A DNA stretch of 61,531 bases from Flavobacteriales bacterium (GCA_016715995.1 JADJXF010000027.1:1-61531); one strand, 5' to 3'; positions 43,555 to 52,823 are shown, counted from the first letter of the stretch. Made by a program: numbers and translations. The notes: generated from the sequence alone by a model not told the origin.

Positions 43555-44919
43555 ATGACCAAGCGCGTCCACTTCATCGCCATCGGCGGCAGCGCCATGC
43601 ACAATCTGGCCATTGCCCTGCACCGCCAGGGCTTCGATGTCACCGGCAGCGACGATGAGATCTTCGAGCCCAGCCGAAGCAGGCTTGACCGCCTAGGCCT
43701 CTTGCCCAACACTCTTGGCTGGCGCGCAGAGGACATCACCAAGGACATCGACGCTGTGATCCTTGGCATGCATGCGCGCATCGATAATCCGGAACTGAAA
43801 CGGGCTCAAGAGCTCGGCATCCCGGTGTACAGCTACCCCTCGTACTTCTACGAGCGCACCAAGGGCAAGACCCGTGTCGTGATCGGCGGCAGCCACGGCA
43901 AGACCACCATCACCAGCATGATCGTACACGTGCTGCGCCACGCTGGTGTGGACTTCGATTACCTCGTGGGCGCGCAGCTCGATGGCTTCGATTGCATGGT
44001 GAAGATCAGCGATGCAAGCCAGGTCGCCATCATCGAGGGGGACGAGTACCTGGCGTCAGCAATGGAACCGGTTCCGAAGTTCCATCTATACAGACCGGAC
44101 ATCGCACTCATCAGCGGCATCGCATGGGACCACGTGAACGTGTTCAAGACCTTCGTGAGCTACGTGGATCAGTTCCGCAAGTTCATCGCGTGCATCGAGC
44201 CGGGCGGGAAGCTGGTGTACTGCAAGGAGGACGATGAGGTGAAGGCGGTGGCAGAGGAGCAGGATGTTTCTGCCGTGCGAATCGGCTATGGCATACCGAA
44301 GCACCGCATCGTCGAAGGCGTCACCACACTGGAGACCGCGCATGGCGATGTGCCCTTGCAGGTCTTCGGGAAGCACAATCTGCAGAATCTCGAAGGCGCG
44401 CGGCATGTTTGCCACGTGCTCGGCATCGGCGACAAGGAGTTCCATGCGGCCATCAGCAGCTTCCATGGCGCGGCCAAACGGTTGGAGAAGCTCGTCGAAG
44501 TGCCGGGCCGTGTCGTCTTCAAGGATTTCGCGCATTCGCCGAGCAAACTGAAGGCGACGCTCGAAGCCGTGCGCGAGCAATTCCCCCAACGGCGCCTCGT
44601 GGCCTGCATGGAGCTGCACACGTACAGCAGCCTCAACGAAGGGTTCATCGACCAGTACGCTGGCACCATGGATGCGGCGGACCGCGCCATCGTCTTCTAT
44701 GATCCGCATGCGGTGCAGCTGAAGCGGCTGCCGCCGATCCCCGTGGAGCGCGTGAAGCGGGCGTTCGCGCGCGAGGACATCATCGTTCTCAACGACCCCA
44801 TCGCCGTGATGGGCGCTGTGCGGGAGGGGATCCGTGGCGACAGCGTGCTGCTGATGATGAGCAGCGGCAACTTTGGCGGACTCGACCTGCAAGCGTTGAG
44901 CGAGGCCTTCACGGCCTGA
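43555..44919 (+). CDS. mpl: UDP-N-acetylmuramate--peptide ligase Mpl-type (Mur ligase)
   Basis: 454 residues. Three-domain Mur ligase: N-terminal Rossmann domain (FIAIGGSAMHNLAIALHRQG), ATP-binding IGGSHGKTTITSM, and the central-domain Glu/Asp site IIEGDEYLAS; later HNLQNLEGA and the C-terminal DFAHSPSKL. Mpl reattaches the murein tripeptide to UDP-MurNAc in wall recycling. MurC is the close alternative, but the N-terminal IGGSAMHNLA in place of MurC's GIGGIGMSG-type start favours Mpl. Convergent with the next gene (11-base overlap). Confidence 0.88.
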   Translation: MTKRVHFIAIGGSAMHNLAIALHRQGFDVTGSDDEIFEPSRSRLDRLGLLPNTLGWRAEDITKDIDAVILGMHARIDNPELKRAQELGIPVYSYPSYFYERTKGKTRVVIGGSHGKTTITSMIVHVLRHAGVDFDYLVGAQLDGFDCMVKISDASQVAIIEGDEYLASAMEPVPKFHLYRPDIALISGIAWDHVNVFKTFVSYVDQFRKFIACIEPGGKLVYCKEDDEVKAVAEEQDVSAVRIGYGIPKHRIVEGVTTLETAHGDVPLQVFGKHNLQNLEGARHVCHVLGIGDKEFHAAISSFHGAAKRLEKLVEVPGRVVFKDFAHSPSKLKATLEAVREQFPQRRLVACMELHTYSSLNEGFIDQYAGTMDAADRAIVFYDPHAVQLKRLPPIPVERVKRAFAREDIIVLNDPIAVMGAVREGIRGDSVLLMMSSGNFGGLDLQALSEAFTA

Positions 44920-45385
44920 AGCGCCGCAGGATCTTGTGGTGGATGGCGCCGATGATGAGGGCGTTGGCCGCACCGGTGGCGAGCAGCGCGAAGAAGCTGA
45001 TGCTCGCGTAATTGAATGGCGTGAAGAACTTGGTGATGCGCGGACGGATGATGTTCTCCGGTTGCCCTTCGAGCACGCCGGCCGCCACCATCCGCTCAAT
45101 GCGAAGCTCGAAGGCGTCGTTCTCAATCCGATTGTAGTAGAACCAGAGGAAGGCCATCATCACCAGGGCGTATACCGAGGCGCTCTTGAAGCCTTCGCGC
45201 ACCAAGTCAGGGAAGCCGGCATCACGGTCGCGGCGCAGCACCTGCATGTCCGTGAAATAGACCACCGTGACGATTGCGAGGAAATGCACCAGCATGAAGT
45301 CGGTTCCCTCCACCGGGGAGCCGATGGTGAATAGGATATATCGCAAAGCGGCTACAGCGAATGCCGTGAGAAGCGCAAGGACCAT
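44909..45385 (-). CDS. DUF4199-like membrane protein
   Basis: 158 residues with four hydrophobic helices in the layout of DUF4199: helix pair at the start (VLALLTAFAVAALRYILF, LVHFLAIVTVVYFTD), a soluble loop with FPDLVREGFKSASVYALVMM, an acidic segment, and a last helix SISFFALLATGAANALIIGAI. The family is frequent in Bacteroidota beside glycosyltransferases or rho-like genes; no function is known. It lies 75 bases downstream of rho on the same strand. Confidence 0.72.
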   Translation of the reverse strand: MVLALLTAFAVAALRYILFTIGSPVEGTDFMLVHFLAIVTVVYFTDMQVLRRDRDAGFPDLVREGFKSASVYALVMMAFLWFYYNRIENDAFELRIERMVAAGVLEGQPENIIRPRITKFFTPFNYASISFFALLATGAANALIIGAIHHKILRRFRP

Positions 45386-45460
45386 CGGGCCAGTCCGTGT
45401 TGAATCTTCTTCGCTTATTCTTCCTCAATCGGGCTAATCCCAGCTCGAAGACTGGATTCC

Positions 45461-47224
45461 TCAACCGTTCATGCTCACCAGGAACTCCTCGTTGCTCTTC
45501 GTCCCCTCCATGTGCTTCTTGACGAACTCCATCGACTCCACCGGGTTCATGTCGGCCAGGTGCTTGCGCAGGATCCACGTGCGTTGCAGCACCTCTTTGC
45601 CATGGAGCAGGTCGTCGCGTCGTGTGCCGCTGCTCATGATATCGATGGCAGGGAAGATGCGGCGGTTGCTGATCTTCCGATCGAGCACCAGTTCCATGTT
45701 GCCGGTGCCCTTGAACTCCTCGAAGATCACCTCGTCCATCTTGCTGCCGGTATCGACCAGCGCGGTGGCGAGGATGGTGAGCGAGCCGCCGTTCTCGATC
45801 TTCCGTGCGGCACCGAAGAAGCGTTTCGGCTTCTGCAGCGCATTGGCGTCAACGCCGCCGCTGAGGATCTTGCCGCTGGCGGGCTGCACGGTATTGTAGG
45901 CGCGGGCGAGGCGGGTGATGGAATCGAGCAGGATCACCACGTCGTGTCCGCACTCGGTGAGGGCTTTGGCCTTCTCCAGCACGATGCCTGCCACCTGCAC
46001 ATGGCGCGATGCCGGTTCGTCGAAGGTGCTGGCGATCACTTCGGCCTTCACGCTGCGCGCCATGTCCGTCACCTCCTCGGGTCGCTCATCGATGAGCAGC
46101 ACGATGAGGTATGCTTCCGGATGGTTCTCGGCGATCGCATTGGCAACGTCCTTCAATAGCACTGTCTTGCCGGTCTTGGGCTGCGCCACGATGAGCCCGC
46201 GTTGCCCCTTGCCGATGGGCGCGAAGAGGTCGAGCACGCGCATGCTGATGTTGGCGCCTTTGGCGGCGAGGCTGAACTTCTCATCCGGGAAGAGCGGGGT
46301 GAGGAACTTGAAGGGCACCCGGTCGCGTACCCACTCCGGATCGCGGCCATTGATTCGGTCGATCTTCACCAGCGGGAAGAACTTGTCACCCTCGCGCGGG
46401 GGCCGCACGAAGCCGCTCACCGTATCGCCCAGCTTCAGGCCGTACTGCTTGATCATCTGCTGGGTCACGTAGACATCATCCGGCGACGCCAGGTAGTTGT
46501 AATCGCTGCTGCGCAGGAATCCGTAGCCCTCGGGCATCAGTTCCAGCACGCCCTCGCATTCCACGAAGGCGTCGAAGGTGATCTGCTCGCGCGGCGGCTG
46601 GAAAGGGCGGTCCTGCCGCTGCTGGTCTCCCCGTTGCTGGCCTTCTCCATTTCCCGCCGGACGGTCGCCGCGTTGGTCGCGCCGGTCGTCGCGTGGTCGA
46701 TCGCCCTGATCGCGGCGCCGGTCGCCCTGGTCCGGCCGATCCTCACGGGGTGGGCGCTGTTCGCCTTGGCCTTGCGGCCCGCGCTCTTGGCGTTGGCGCT
46801 CACGCCGCTCGCGCCAGCTGCCTTCGCCGCGTTGCTCCTGCGTGGGCGGTTCTGCGGCACGGGGCTCGGCAGTTGCGGGTGGGGTGGATGCGGTGTCGGC
46901 GGCTTGCTCTTCATTCTCGCCCTCATCGCCCTCTTCGTCACCATCCTCCTCTTCATCGTCGTCGTCCTCAGCGGAGGCTGATTCCGGCTCCGGGTCTTCC
47001 TCCACGAGGGGCTCCTCTGCCGTTGCAAGTTCAGTGAGGTCCTTCTCATCGCCGCGGAAGCTGGGTCCGATGGGCTTGTCGCCGCCCTTGGCCGCCTGCG
47101 CCTCCAGGATTTTGGCGATCAGGTCCTGCTTCTTCAGGGTCTCGGCCTTCTTAAGGCCCAGTTTCTTCGCGACCTCCTTCAATTCGGAGATCTTCATCGC
47201 GCTCAGCGCTTCGTGATCATGCAT
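45461..47224 (-). CDS. rho: transcription termination factor Rho with long disordered insert
   Basis: 587 residues, longer than the ~420 of E. coli Rho. N-terminal Rho_N/SAP-like fold (MKISELKEVAKKLGLKKAET); residues ~60-205 are a low-complexity acidic then Arg/Gln/Gly/Asp-rich segment; then the cold-shock RNA-binding domain (LELMPEGYGFLRSSDYNY). The ATPase has VAQPKTGKTVLLKD (P-loop), DVVILLDSITRLARAYN (Walker B) and the Q- and R-loop region SGGVDANALQKPKRFFGAAR. Such inserts in Bacteroidota and Actinobacteria Rho aid RNA binding and can promote condensates. A good -33/-7 promoter lies ~130 bases upstream; the long leader could support autoregulation. Confidence 0.96.
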   Translation of the reverse strand: MHDHEALSAMKISELKEVAKKLGLKKAETLKKQDLIAKILEAQAAKGGDKPIGPSFRGDEKDLTELATAEEPLVEEDPEPESASAEDDDDEEEDGDEEGDEGENEEQAADTASTPPATAEPRAAEPPTQEQRGEGSWRERRERQRQERGPQGQGEQRPPREDRPDQGDRRRDQGDRPRDDRRDQRGDRPAGNGEGQQRGDQQRQDRPFQPPREQITFDAFVECEGVLELMPEGYGFLRSSDYNYLASPDDVYVTQQMIKQYGLKLGDTVSGFVRPPREGDKFFPLVKIDRINGRDPEWVRDRVPFKFLTPLFPDEKFSLAAKGANISMRVLDLFAPIGKGQRGLIVAQPKTGKTVLLKDVANAIAENHPEAYLIVLLIDERPEEVTDMARSVKAEVIASTFDEPASRHVQVAGIVLEKAKALTECGHDVVILLDSITRLARAYNTVQPASGKILSGGVDANALQKPKRFFGAARKIENGGSLTILATALVDTGSKMDEVIFEEFKGTGNMELVLDRKISNRRIFPAIDIMSSGTRRDDLLHGKEVLQRTWILRKHLADMNPVESMEFVKKHMEGTKSNEEFLVSMNG

Positions 47225-47352
47225 GTCCAGTAGGTCTGGTGTAGGAAGAGCGTGTGCTCACGCCTTGCGGAAGGCCCATCGGGCTTCGGTCAATCCAGTA
47301 AATCGTTCAGTTGGGGACAGGTGCCTGGAGGCGCCCGATCAGCAGTACGGGG

Positions 47353-47383
47353 CAAACCTAAGGCGATCCGGGACATACGCAAA
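47353..47383 (-). promoter_or_regulatory. Bacteroidota promoter for rho (TTTG - 19 - TAGGTTTG)
   Basis: On the minus strand TTTG (47380-47383) is followed after 19 bases by TAGGTTTG (47353-47360), matching both elements and spacing of the Bacteroides-type consensus. It is the best two-part promoter in the window and leaves a ~125-base untranslated leader before the rho ATG. Confidence 0.7.
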
Positions 47384-47442
47384 CAGGGCGGGAGGCCATC
47401 TTTGCCCACCACATCTGATACGACTCAGTTGTTACAAGACGA

Positions 47443-47913
47443 ATGATCCAACGCATCCAATCCGTGTATCTGCTTTTGGCGACCCTTTGCTCGGCAGTGA
47501 CGTGGTTCCTGCCGGTACGGTCCTGGACAGGAGAGGCCTGCCTCGTGTTCTACACCCATGGGCTGCTCACGTGCGACGGCGCACCTGTGGCCGATGCGGG
47601 CTTGCCGATCCCATTCCAACTTCTCTATTCGGTAATAGCGGCTTTGTTGGTGGCGGCGATCTTCCTCTTCACGAACCGGCCACGCCAGGCGCGTGTGGTC
47701 CGCGGCCTCTGGCTCTTCGCGATGGCAGTCGCGGTGCTCCAGTTCATCTCGTGCAATTCAATCGATGCCTGGCTAAGGGAGGGCCAGGGAAGCAGTGGCG
47801 CTTTCGGCCCGGCCTTCTTCCTCCCCATCGGCACGATGCTGTTCGCCATCCTCGCCGAACGCGCCATCCGCAAGGACGAGGAATTGGTGCGCAGCGCGGA
47901 TCGGCTGCGCTAG
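47443..47913 (+). CDS. DUF4293 family membrane protein
   Basis: 156 residues. Starts MIQRIQSVYLLLATL, the family's hallmark N-terminus, then four helices (VYLLLATLCSAVTWFLPV, IPFQLLYSVIAALLVAAIFLF, LWLFAMAVAVLQFISC, FFLPIGTMLFAILAERAI) and a charged tail. DUF4293 is almost confined to Bacteroidota and often lies beside rho; function unknown. Divergent from rho across a ~220-base region. The stop overlaps the convergent enoyl-CoA hydratase gene by 4 bases. Confidence 0.88.
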   Translation: MIQRIQSVYLLLATLCSAVTWFLPVRSWTGEACLVFYTHGLLTCDGAPVADAGLPIPFQLLYSVIAALLVAAIFLFTNRPRQARVVRGLWLFAMAVAVLQFISCNSIDAWLREGQGSSGAFGPAFFLPIGTMLFAILAERAIRKDEELVRSADRLR

Positions 47914-48680
47914 CGCCTCGACGCCTCCGCTTTGAACCTGGCAATCGCGTTCAGGGTGAATTCCGAGAGCACGAGCCGCCCGCTGATCCTGGCGCGATCA
48001 ATCAACAGCGCATCCCAATCCTCGGTGCCTTTCCAGGCCACGCGCTTGATCTCGGCCATGGCCTCCGGACTGTACGATGCGAGTTCCTTGGCGTGCGCGT
48101 CGATGCGCGCATCGAGCCCTTCGATTGTGTCGAAGACCTCGGCGTAGATGCCGTGCTGCTCGCACCAGTGCGCGCTGCGCCGCGTGGCGGGCGTGGCGCT
48201 CAAGAGGCCGAAGTGGCCCGCACCCACTCTGCGTTCTACCGCTGGGCCGACCACAAAGGGACCGATGCCAACGGCCAATTCACTGAGTCGCGCGCTTGCG
48301 TTGCTGTGCGCATAGGCGATGTCCACGGCGCAGGCAAGCCCCACGCCGCCGCCGACGCAATGGCTGTGGATGCGGCCGATGACGAAGACCGGCGCGGTCC
48401 GAATGGCATTGATCACATGCGCGAAGCCGCTGAAGAACTCCAGACCACGCGCCTCGTCCGTAATCGCAACCAGTTCATCGAAGCTGGCGCCCGCGCAGAA
48501 GGCCTTTTCGCCTTCGCTGCGCAGGATGATGACGCGCGTCGTCGGGTCCTTGCCCGCCGTCGCGATCGCCTCGGCCATGCCGCGCAGGATGTGGCCCGGC
48601 AGGCTGTTGCTCTTAGGATGGTGGAAGGTGACGGTGGCGATGCCGCCTTCGGAACTGGTGTTAACGTAGCCGTCACTCAT
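47910..48680 (-). CDS. enoyl-CoA hydratase/isomerase family protein
   Basis: 256 residues of the crotonase fold. Oxyanion-hole regions are seen in AFCAGASFDELVAI and CVGGGVGLACAVDIAYA; a probable catalytic Glu lies in RLSELAVGIGPF. The second Glu of classical hydratases is less clear, so an isomerase, decarboxylase or related crotonase reaction on an acyl-CoA is possible. No other fatty-acid genes are nearby. Confidence 0.88.
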   Translation of the reverse strand: MSDGYVNTSSEGGIATVTFHHPKSNSLPGHILRGMAEAIATAGKDPTTRVIILRSEGEKAFCAGASFDELVAITDEARGLEFFSGFAHVINAIRTAPVFVIGRIHSHCVGGGVGLACAVDIAYAHSNASARLSELAVGIGPFVVGPAVERRVGAGHFGLLSATPATRRSAHWCEQHGIYAEVFDTIEGLDARIDAHAKELASYSPEAMAEIKRVAWKGTEDWDALLIDRARISGRLVLSEFTLNAIARFKAEASRR

Positions 48681-48741
48681 GAGTGCGAAGATCGGCTGGT
48701 GCCCGGTTCGTCGGTAGGAATAGGAGTGTTTTCCGCAGTGC

Positions 48742-49470
48742 TCAGAGGCTCAGCAAGTCCTTGAAACGAGCGGCTTGCCGACGACTCACTTCCACGGTCT
48801 CGGGCTCACCATCCTTCCCCACGTGCTTGAGCTTCACCATGAGGCCGCCGCTGAACCACGGCTCAATCCTGTCCACCCAGCGCAGGTTGATGATGTGCTT
48901 GCGGTTGGCACGGAAGTACACCAGCGGGTCCAGCTTCTCCTCGAGCTTGTTGAGCGAGCGCAGGACCAACGGCTTCTGGTCAGCGAATCGGACGCGTACA
49001 TAGTTGCCTTCGCTCTCGAAGTAGCGCACATCCTTCAGCGTCACGAACCAGCATTTCTCGCCGTCCTTCAGGAATATCTGGTCAGTCTCCTTCAGCACTT
49101 CGCGCTGAGGCGCGCCCTCCTCGCCCTTCCGCGGCAGCTTGTTGATGGCGGCCTCGAGCCGTTCGGGATCAATCGGCTTCATCAGGTAGTCCAGCGCATT
49201 CACCTTGAAGGCCTCCAAGGCGTGCTCATCGTAGGCCGTCACGAAAATCACATGGGGCGCATGGTCCAGGGACTCCAGCAACTGGAATCCCGTGCGGCCG
49301 GGCATGTTGATGTCCAGGAAGAGCAGATCGGGCTTCTTCTCGGCGATCAAGGCCTCGGCCTCATCGGCGTTGGCGGCTTCGCCGACGATTTCGATGCCGT
49401 CGTGCTTCTCCAGCAAGCTGGCGAGCTCCTTCCGCGCGAGACGCTCATCATCGATGATCAGGGCTTTCAT
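48742..49470 (-). CDS. LytTR-family response regulator
   Basis: 242 residues. Receiver domain with DDE at 7-9, phospho-acceptor Asp 53 (FLDINMPG), Thr in FVTAYDEHA and Lys in YLMKPI. LytTR DNA-binding domain at about 135-240 (DGEKCWFVTLKDVRYFESEGNYVRV ... FRANRKHIIN). Partner of the histidine kinase encoded 66 bases upstream. Direct repeats lie between the two genes. Confidence 0.94.
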   Translation of the reverse strand: MKALIIDDERLARKELASLLEKHDGIEIVGEAANADEAEALIAEKKPDLLFLDINMPGRTGFQLLESLDHAPHVIFVTAYDEHALEAFKVNALDYLMKPIDPERLEAAINKLPRKGEEGAPQREVLKETDQIFLKDGEKCWFVTLKDVRYFESEGNYVRVRFADQKPLVLRSLNKLEEKLDPLVYFRANRKHIINLRWVDRIEPWFSGGLMVKLKHVGKDGEPETVEVSRRQAARFKDLLSL

Positions 49471-49483
49471 TTCGAGGAGTTGA

Positions 49484-49522
49484 AGTTTAGAGGTTGAATA
49501 GTTGAGAGGTTGAGCAGTTGGG
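49484..49522. repeat. 16-bp direct repeats between kinase and regulator genes
   Basis: AGTTTAGAGGTTGAAT (49484-49499) and AGTTGAGAGGTTGAGC (49500-49515), followed by AGTTGGG. Lies in the leader of the response regulator gene; on the coding strand it is CT/AAC-rich. Confidence 0.55.
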
Positions 49523-49536
49523 GTGTTAATGAACGG

Positions 49537-50622
49537 TCAGCTTCTCAACCGTTCTACCTGCGCTGGTATGTCGACCTCGGTGACCACCATGCCATCCCGG
49601 TTGTTGATGCGCAAGGCGGCCTTGTCGCCATAGATGAGATCGAGTCGTTTGCGCGTGTTCCGCAGGCCGATGCCAGTCCCATTGATCTTCCCGGGTTCGT
49701 AGTGCCCGCTGTTGCTCACGGTGAGTACTAGGCCCTCCGCGCGCCGTTTCGCGCCTATCACCAGTTCCCCGCCTTGTGGCAGATTCGCCACACCATGGCG
49801 CACGGCATTCTCCACGAGCGTCTGCAGCAGCATCGGCGGCACCGGCTCGCGATCGAGGCCATCTTCCACCTCGAACCGCACGCGCAGACGCTCCTCGTAC
49901 CGCATGGCTTCCAGCGCCAGGTAGCTCTTCACGATGTCGAGCTCTTCACCGAGGGGCACGGTGCGGCGGCGAACAGTGCTCATGGCGTTGCGGAGAATGG
50001 CGCTGAGCTGCGTGATGGCGCGCTTGGCCTGCGCTGGATCCTCATCGATCAGCGCGCGGATGCCGTTGAGCGCGTTGAACATGAAGTGCGGGTTGAGCTG
50101 CGCGCGAAGAGTGCTCAGTTGATTCTCCCGGCTCGCGGTCTCCAGCCTCAGGTTGCGGATCTCCTCGCGCCGGTGGCGCACGAAGTAGCCGTAAGCGAAA
50201 TACAAGAAGCACCAGCCCGTGAGCAGCAGCGTCCAGTTGATGAGTCGGCCCACTTGATCCAGCGGCCCGCGCGCGAGCATCGATAGCGGATCGTTCAGGG
50301 CGGTGCCGACGAGCACGCCCTCGAGGAGCAAAGCCGGCACGCTGATGATCAACGAGGCCAGGATGACGCGGGGCAGGACATGCCCGATGCCCTGTTCCAG
50401 CCATCGTCGATGCAGGATGACGGCACGAAGCGCATGGCTCACCCCGATCCCGGTGAGGTACTCGGGAAGCAGGATGTCCCACATGCGCGGGTGGTACTCG
50501 CCCTCCAGGTAGCTGGCCAGCACAGAGAGGCCGAAGTACGCCCCCCAGCCCACGAGCTGCGCGCCCCAGTAAAGCGCCTTTCGCGGCACGCGGATCCCGT
50601 TGCGCTGCTGATCACGGCTCAT
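49537..50622 (-). CDS. LytS-like sensor histidine kinase
   Basis: 361 residues from ATG 50622; the upstream open frame to 51282 lies opposite the next gene and is not protein-like. About four membrane helices in the first 150 residues (ALYWGAQLVGWGAYFGLSVL ... VILASLIISVPALLLEGVLV, LINWTLLLTGWCFLYFAYGY). His-kinase (PF06580) signature with phospho-acceptor His in LNPHFMFNALNGIRALI; ATP-binding N-box VENAVRHGV and G-box GTGIGLRNTRKRL. No extracytoplasmic sensor domain of note, so the signal is probably sensed in the membrane. Pairs with the LytTR regulator downstream. Confidence 0.92.
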   Translation of the reverse strand: MSRDQQRNGIRVPRKALYWGAQLVGWGAYFGLSVLASYLEGEYHPRMWDILLPEYLTGIGVSHALRAVILHRRWLEQGIGHVLPRVILASLIISVPALLLEGVLVGTALNDPLSMLARGPLDQVGRLINWTLLLTGWCFLYFAYGYFVRHRREEIRNLRLETASRENQLSTLRAQLNPHFMFNALNGIRALIDEDPAQAKRAITQLSAILRNAMSTVRRRTVPLGEELDIVKSYLALEAMRYEERLRVRFEVEDGLDREPVPPMLLQTLVENAVRHGVANLPQGGELVIGAKRRAEGLVLTVSNSGHYEPGKINGTGIGLRNTRKRLDLIYGDKAALRINNRDGMVVTEVDIPAQVERLRS

Positions 50623-50724
50623 GACGTCCGGCGCAAGGTACCTGCGCTGAATCACACGATTCTCGCGATCACACGAGCGGCGCGCGTGCCGGAGCGCCGG
50701 ACGGGAGCCGGTAACTTGCCCGCG

Positions 50725-51300
50725 ATGAATTTCCTGGGGCACCTTTTCCTGAGCGGCGAGGATCCGCTGGTGATCACCGGGAACTTCATGGCCGACGCCG
50801 TGAAGGGCCGCGACCTCTCGCGCTTCGCACCGGGCATTGAACAGGGCATCCGCCTGCACCGCCGGATCGACAGCTTCACGGACGCCCAGCGCCCCTCGCA
50901 TCCGGGGCGCGAGCAACTGCGCGGTCATGCCGGCCGTTACACGCCCGTGGTGATGGATCTCTTCATGGATCACCTGCTCGCGCAGGGATGGAGCAGCTGG
51001 CACACGGAGCCGCTGGATGCCTTCACCCGGCGCATGTATGACTTGCTCCTTGCGCATCAGCGGCACCTCCCGGACCGTACGCGCCACATGCTCGGATACA
51101 TGGTGGCCGGTGATTGGCTGGGCTCCTATGCCACGCTCGATGGCATCGGCGACGCGTTGCGCGGCATGTCGATGAGGGTGCCGGGCGGCGAGCGCATGGC
51201 CGGGGCTGAGCGGATCCTGGAGTCTTACAGACCGGATTTCGAGCGCGAATTCGATGCGTTCCTGCCCGCCATCATCAACCACCTGAGGTCCGAGGCATGA
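50725..51300 (+). CDS. acyl carrier protein phosphodiesterase family protein (AcpH/DUF479)
   Basis: 191 residues. The N-terminus MNFLGHLFLSGEDP with GNFMADAVKG and LHRRIDSFTDAQ carries the His/Asp residues of the HD-like metal site described for AcpH. Members remove the phosphopantetheine arm from acyl carrier protein; in Bacteroidota this activity is inferred. TAACTTGC before the ATG is a weak promoter match. The stop overlaps the next gene (ATGA), so the two are cotranscribed. Confidence 0.85.
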   Translation: MNFLGHLFLSGEDPLVITGNFMADAVKGRDLSRFAPGIEQGIRLHRRIDSFTDAQRPSHPGREQLRGHAGRYTPVVMDLFMDHLLAQGWSSWHTEPLDAFTRRMYDLLLAHQRHLPDRTRHMLGYMVAGDWLGSYATLDGIGDALRGMSMRVPGGERMAGAERILESYRPDFEREFDAFLPAIINHLRSEA

Positions 51301-52727
51301 AACGGCGCTGGTGGGTCTTCGTGGCGATATCAGCGCTCTTCATACTGGCGGTGGCCGTGCTCATGCGCGTGAGCAGCCGTGAAGAGGCATGGCGCCCATG
51401 GCAGGGGGAAACTGCGGAGCGCGACCTGCCGGCGATTACCGGCGATACATTGAGAATCCTGGTTACGCATGACCCGCTTGTTTGGGAACCAGGGCCTGGT
51501 GGAGGCACCGGGCTTGCCTTCGAGTGGTTGGAGCGCTTCGCCCGGATACACAAGCTCGTTCCGCTGGCCGTGCCTTTGCATCATCCGGATTCGCTGCTGA
51601 CTGCCTTGTGGCAGGGCAGGGGTGATGTGGTGGCTGCGCCGATCATGGCCACACGCGAGTTCGAGCGGCACTTCGCCTTCGCTGAGGCGATCCTGGAACT
51701 GGCGCCTTACCTGGCTGAATTACGCGTAGAGATGGATGGCGAGGGCACCCCGGGCATCGCTGCGGTTCATGACAGCATGTTGCTTGCGGTGAGCTCGCCC
51801 TTCGCGGACAATCACTACCGGTTCGACCGGGACTTCGCGAAGCGATCCGTCTTGGGTCTATCGGCCAGGCTCTCAGAGGATGAGTTGCTGATGGATGTGT
51901 TGCTGGACCGGACCAGCGCGGCAGTGGTCAGCGGATTGCGCGCGGCACATGAGAGCAACCGTTTCCCGGTGCTCCAGTTCGATGGCCCGCTGGGCCCGCC
52001 ACTGGAATGGCGCTTCGTAGTACGGCGGAACGCACCACTGCTTCGCGAGGCGTTGAACGGCTGGGTGGCGGATCCAAAGGAGCGCGAGGCAAGAGCGGTC
52101 CTGCTTCGTGGATTCTCCGGGCCCATCGCCGCACCGGGCCCCTTGCGTTCGCGACGCATGAAGGGCGCGATGAACGACAGCATCTCACCTTTTGATGAGT
52201 ATTTCAGAGAGCACGCCAACGGCCTCGCTTACGACTGGCAGTTGCTGGCGGCCATGGCCTGGAAGGAATCGCGCTTCGACAGCACGGTCACTTCGAGCAA
52301 GGGCGCCATGGGCATCATGCAGATCATGCCCCGCACCGCAGCGCGCTTCGGCCTGGATACCAGCAGCGCGATGGCCGACCACGTCCGTGCCGCCGCCCGC
52401 TACGTTGCGCGCTTGGACACCCTGTGGATGAGGGCGATCCCCGATCGGCAGCAGCGCTTGCGCTTCGTGCTGGCCAGCTACAACGCAGGGCCCGGCCACA
52501 TCATCGATGCACAGCGGCTGGCAGCGCAGCTGGGCCTTGACCCGGAGCGGTGGGAGGGGCATGTGGAGCGTGCCGTGCTGCTATTGGCCAAGCCGCGCTA
52601 CTTCCAGCGCCCGGAGCTGAAGAACGGCTACTGCAAGGGCAGTCAGGTGTTCCACTATGTGCGCGGCGTGCTGGTCGTGCAGGAGCAGTTGCGCGCGAGG
52701 GGAAGGGCTGCGAAGCGGAAGGGGTGA
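51297..52727 (+). CDS. MltF-like membrane-bound lytic transglycosylase
   Basis: 476 residues. Signal anchor (VFVAISALFILAVAVLM), then an SBP-like (ABC substrate-binding) domain (about 50-275: LRILVTHDPLVWEPG ... LLTALWQGRGDVVAAPI), and a C-terminal SLT domain (about 305-440) with catalytic Glu in AMAWKESRFDS, SSKGAMGIMQIMP and LASYNAGPGHI. This is the MltF architecture: the first domain controls the wall-cleaving one. Acts in the periplasm. Cotranscribed with AcpH-like gene by ATGA overlap. Confidence 0.92.
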   Translation: MKRRWWVFVAISALFILAVAVLMRVSSREEAWRPWQGETAERDLPAITGDTLRILVTHDPLVWEPGPGGGTGLAFEWLERFARIHKLVPLAVPLHHPDSLLTALWQGRGDVVAAPIMATREFERHFAFAEAILELAPYLAELRVEMDGEGTPGIAAVHDSMLLAVSSPFADNHYRFDRDFAKRSVLGLSARLSEDELLMDVLLDRTSAAVVSGLRAAHESNRFPVLQFDGPLGPPLEWRFVVRRNAPLLREALNGWVADPKEREARAVLLRGFSGPIAAPGPLRSRRMKGAMNDSISPFDEYFREHANGLAYDWQLLAAMAWKESRFDSTVTSSKGAMGIMQIMPRTAARFGLDTSSAMADHVRAAARYVARLDTLWMRAIPDRQQRLRFVLASYNAGPGHIIDAQRLAAQLGLDPERWEGHVERAVLLLAKPRYFQRPELKNGYCKGSQVFHYVRGVLVVQEQLRARGRAAKRKG

Positions 52728-52823
52728 ACGGATAGGCCGCTCGTCGTGGCGTTCCAAGCCCCTGTCGAAGCGCGCTCCGGACACTGACAAGGCCGCTGCT
52801 ACCTTGCGGCACCATCACCGCCC

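Noticed and set aside
47223..48764. 513-codon plus-strand frame across the rho promoter region, DUF4293 and the hydratase
   Set aside because: No family features, runs through a promoter and two clear genes.
50623..51282. 220-residue N-terminal extension of the histidine kinase
   Set aside because: It is the antisense of the AcpH-like gene, with His/Arg/Ala-rich non-protein-like composition; the kinase helices begin after ATG 50622.
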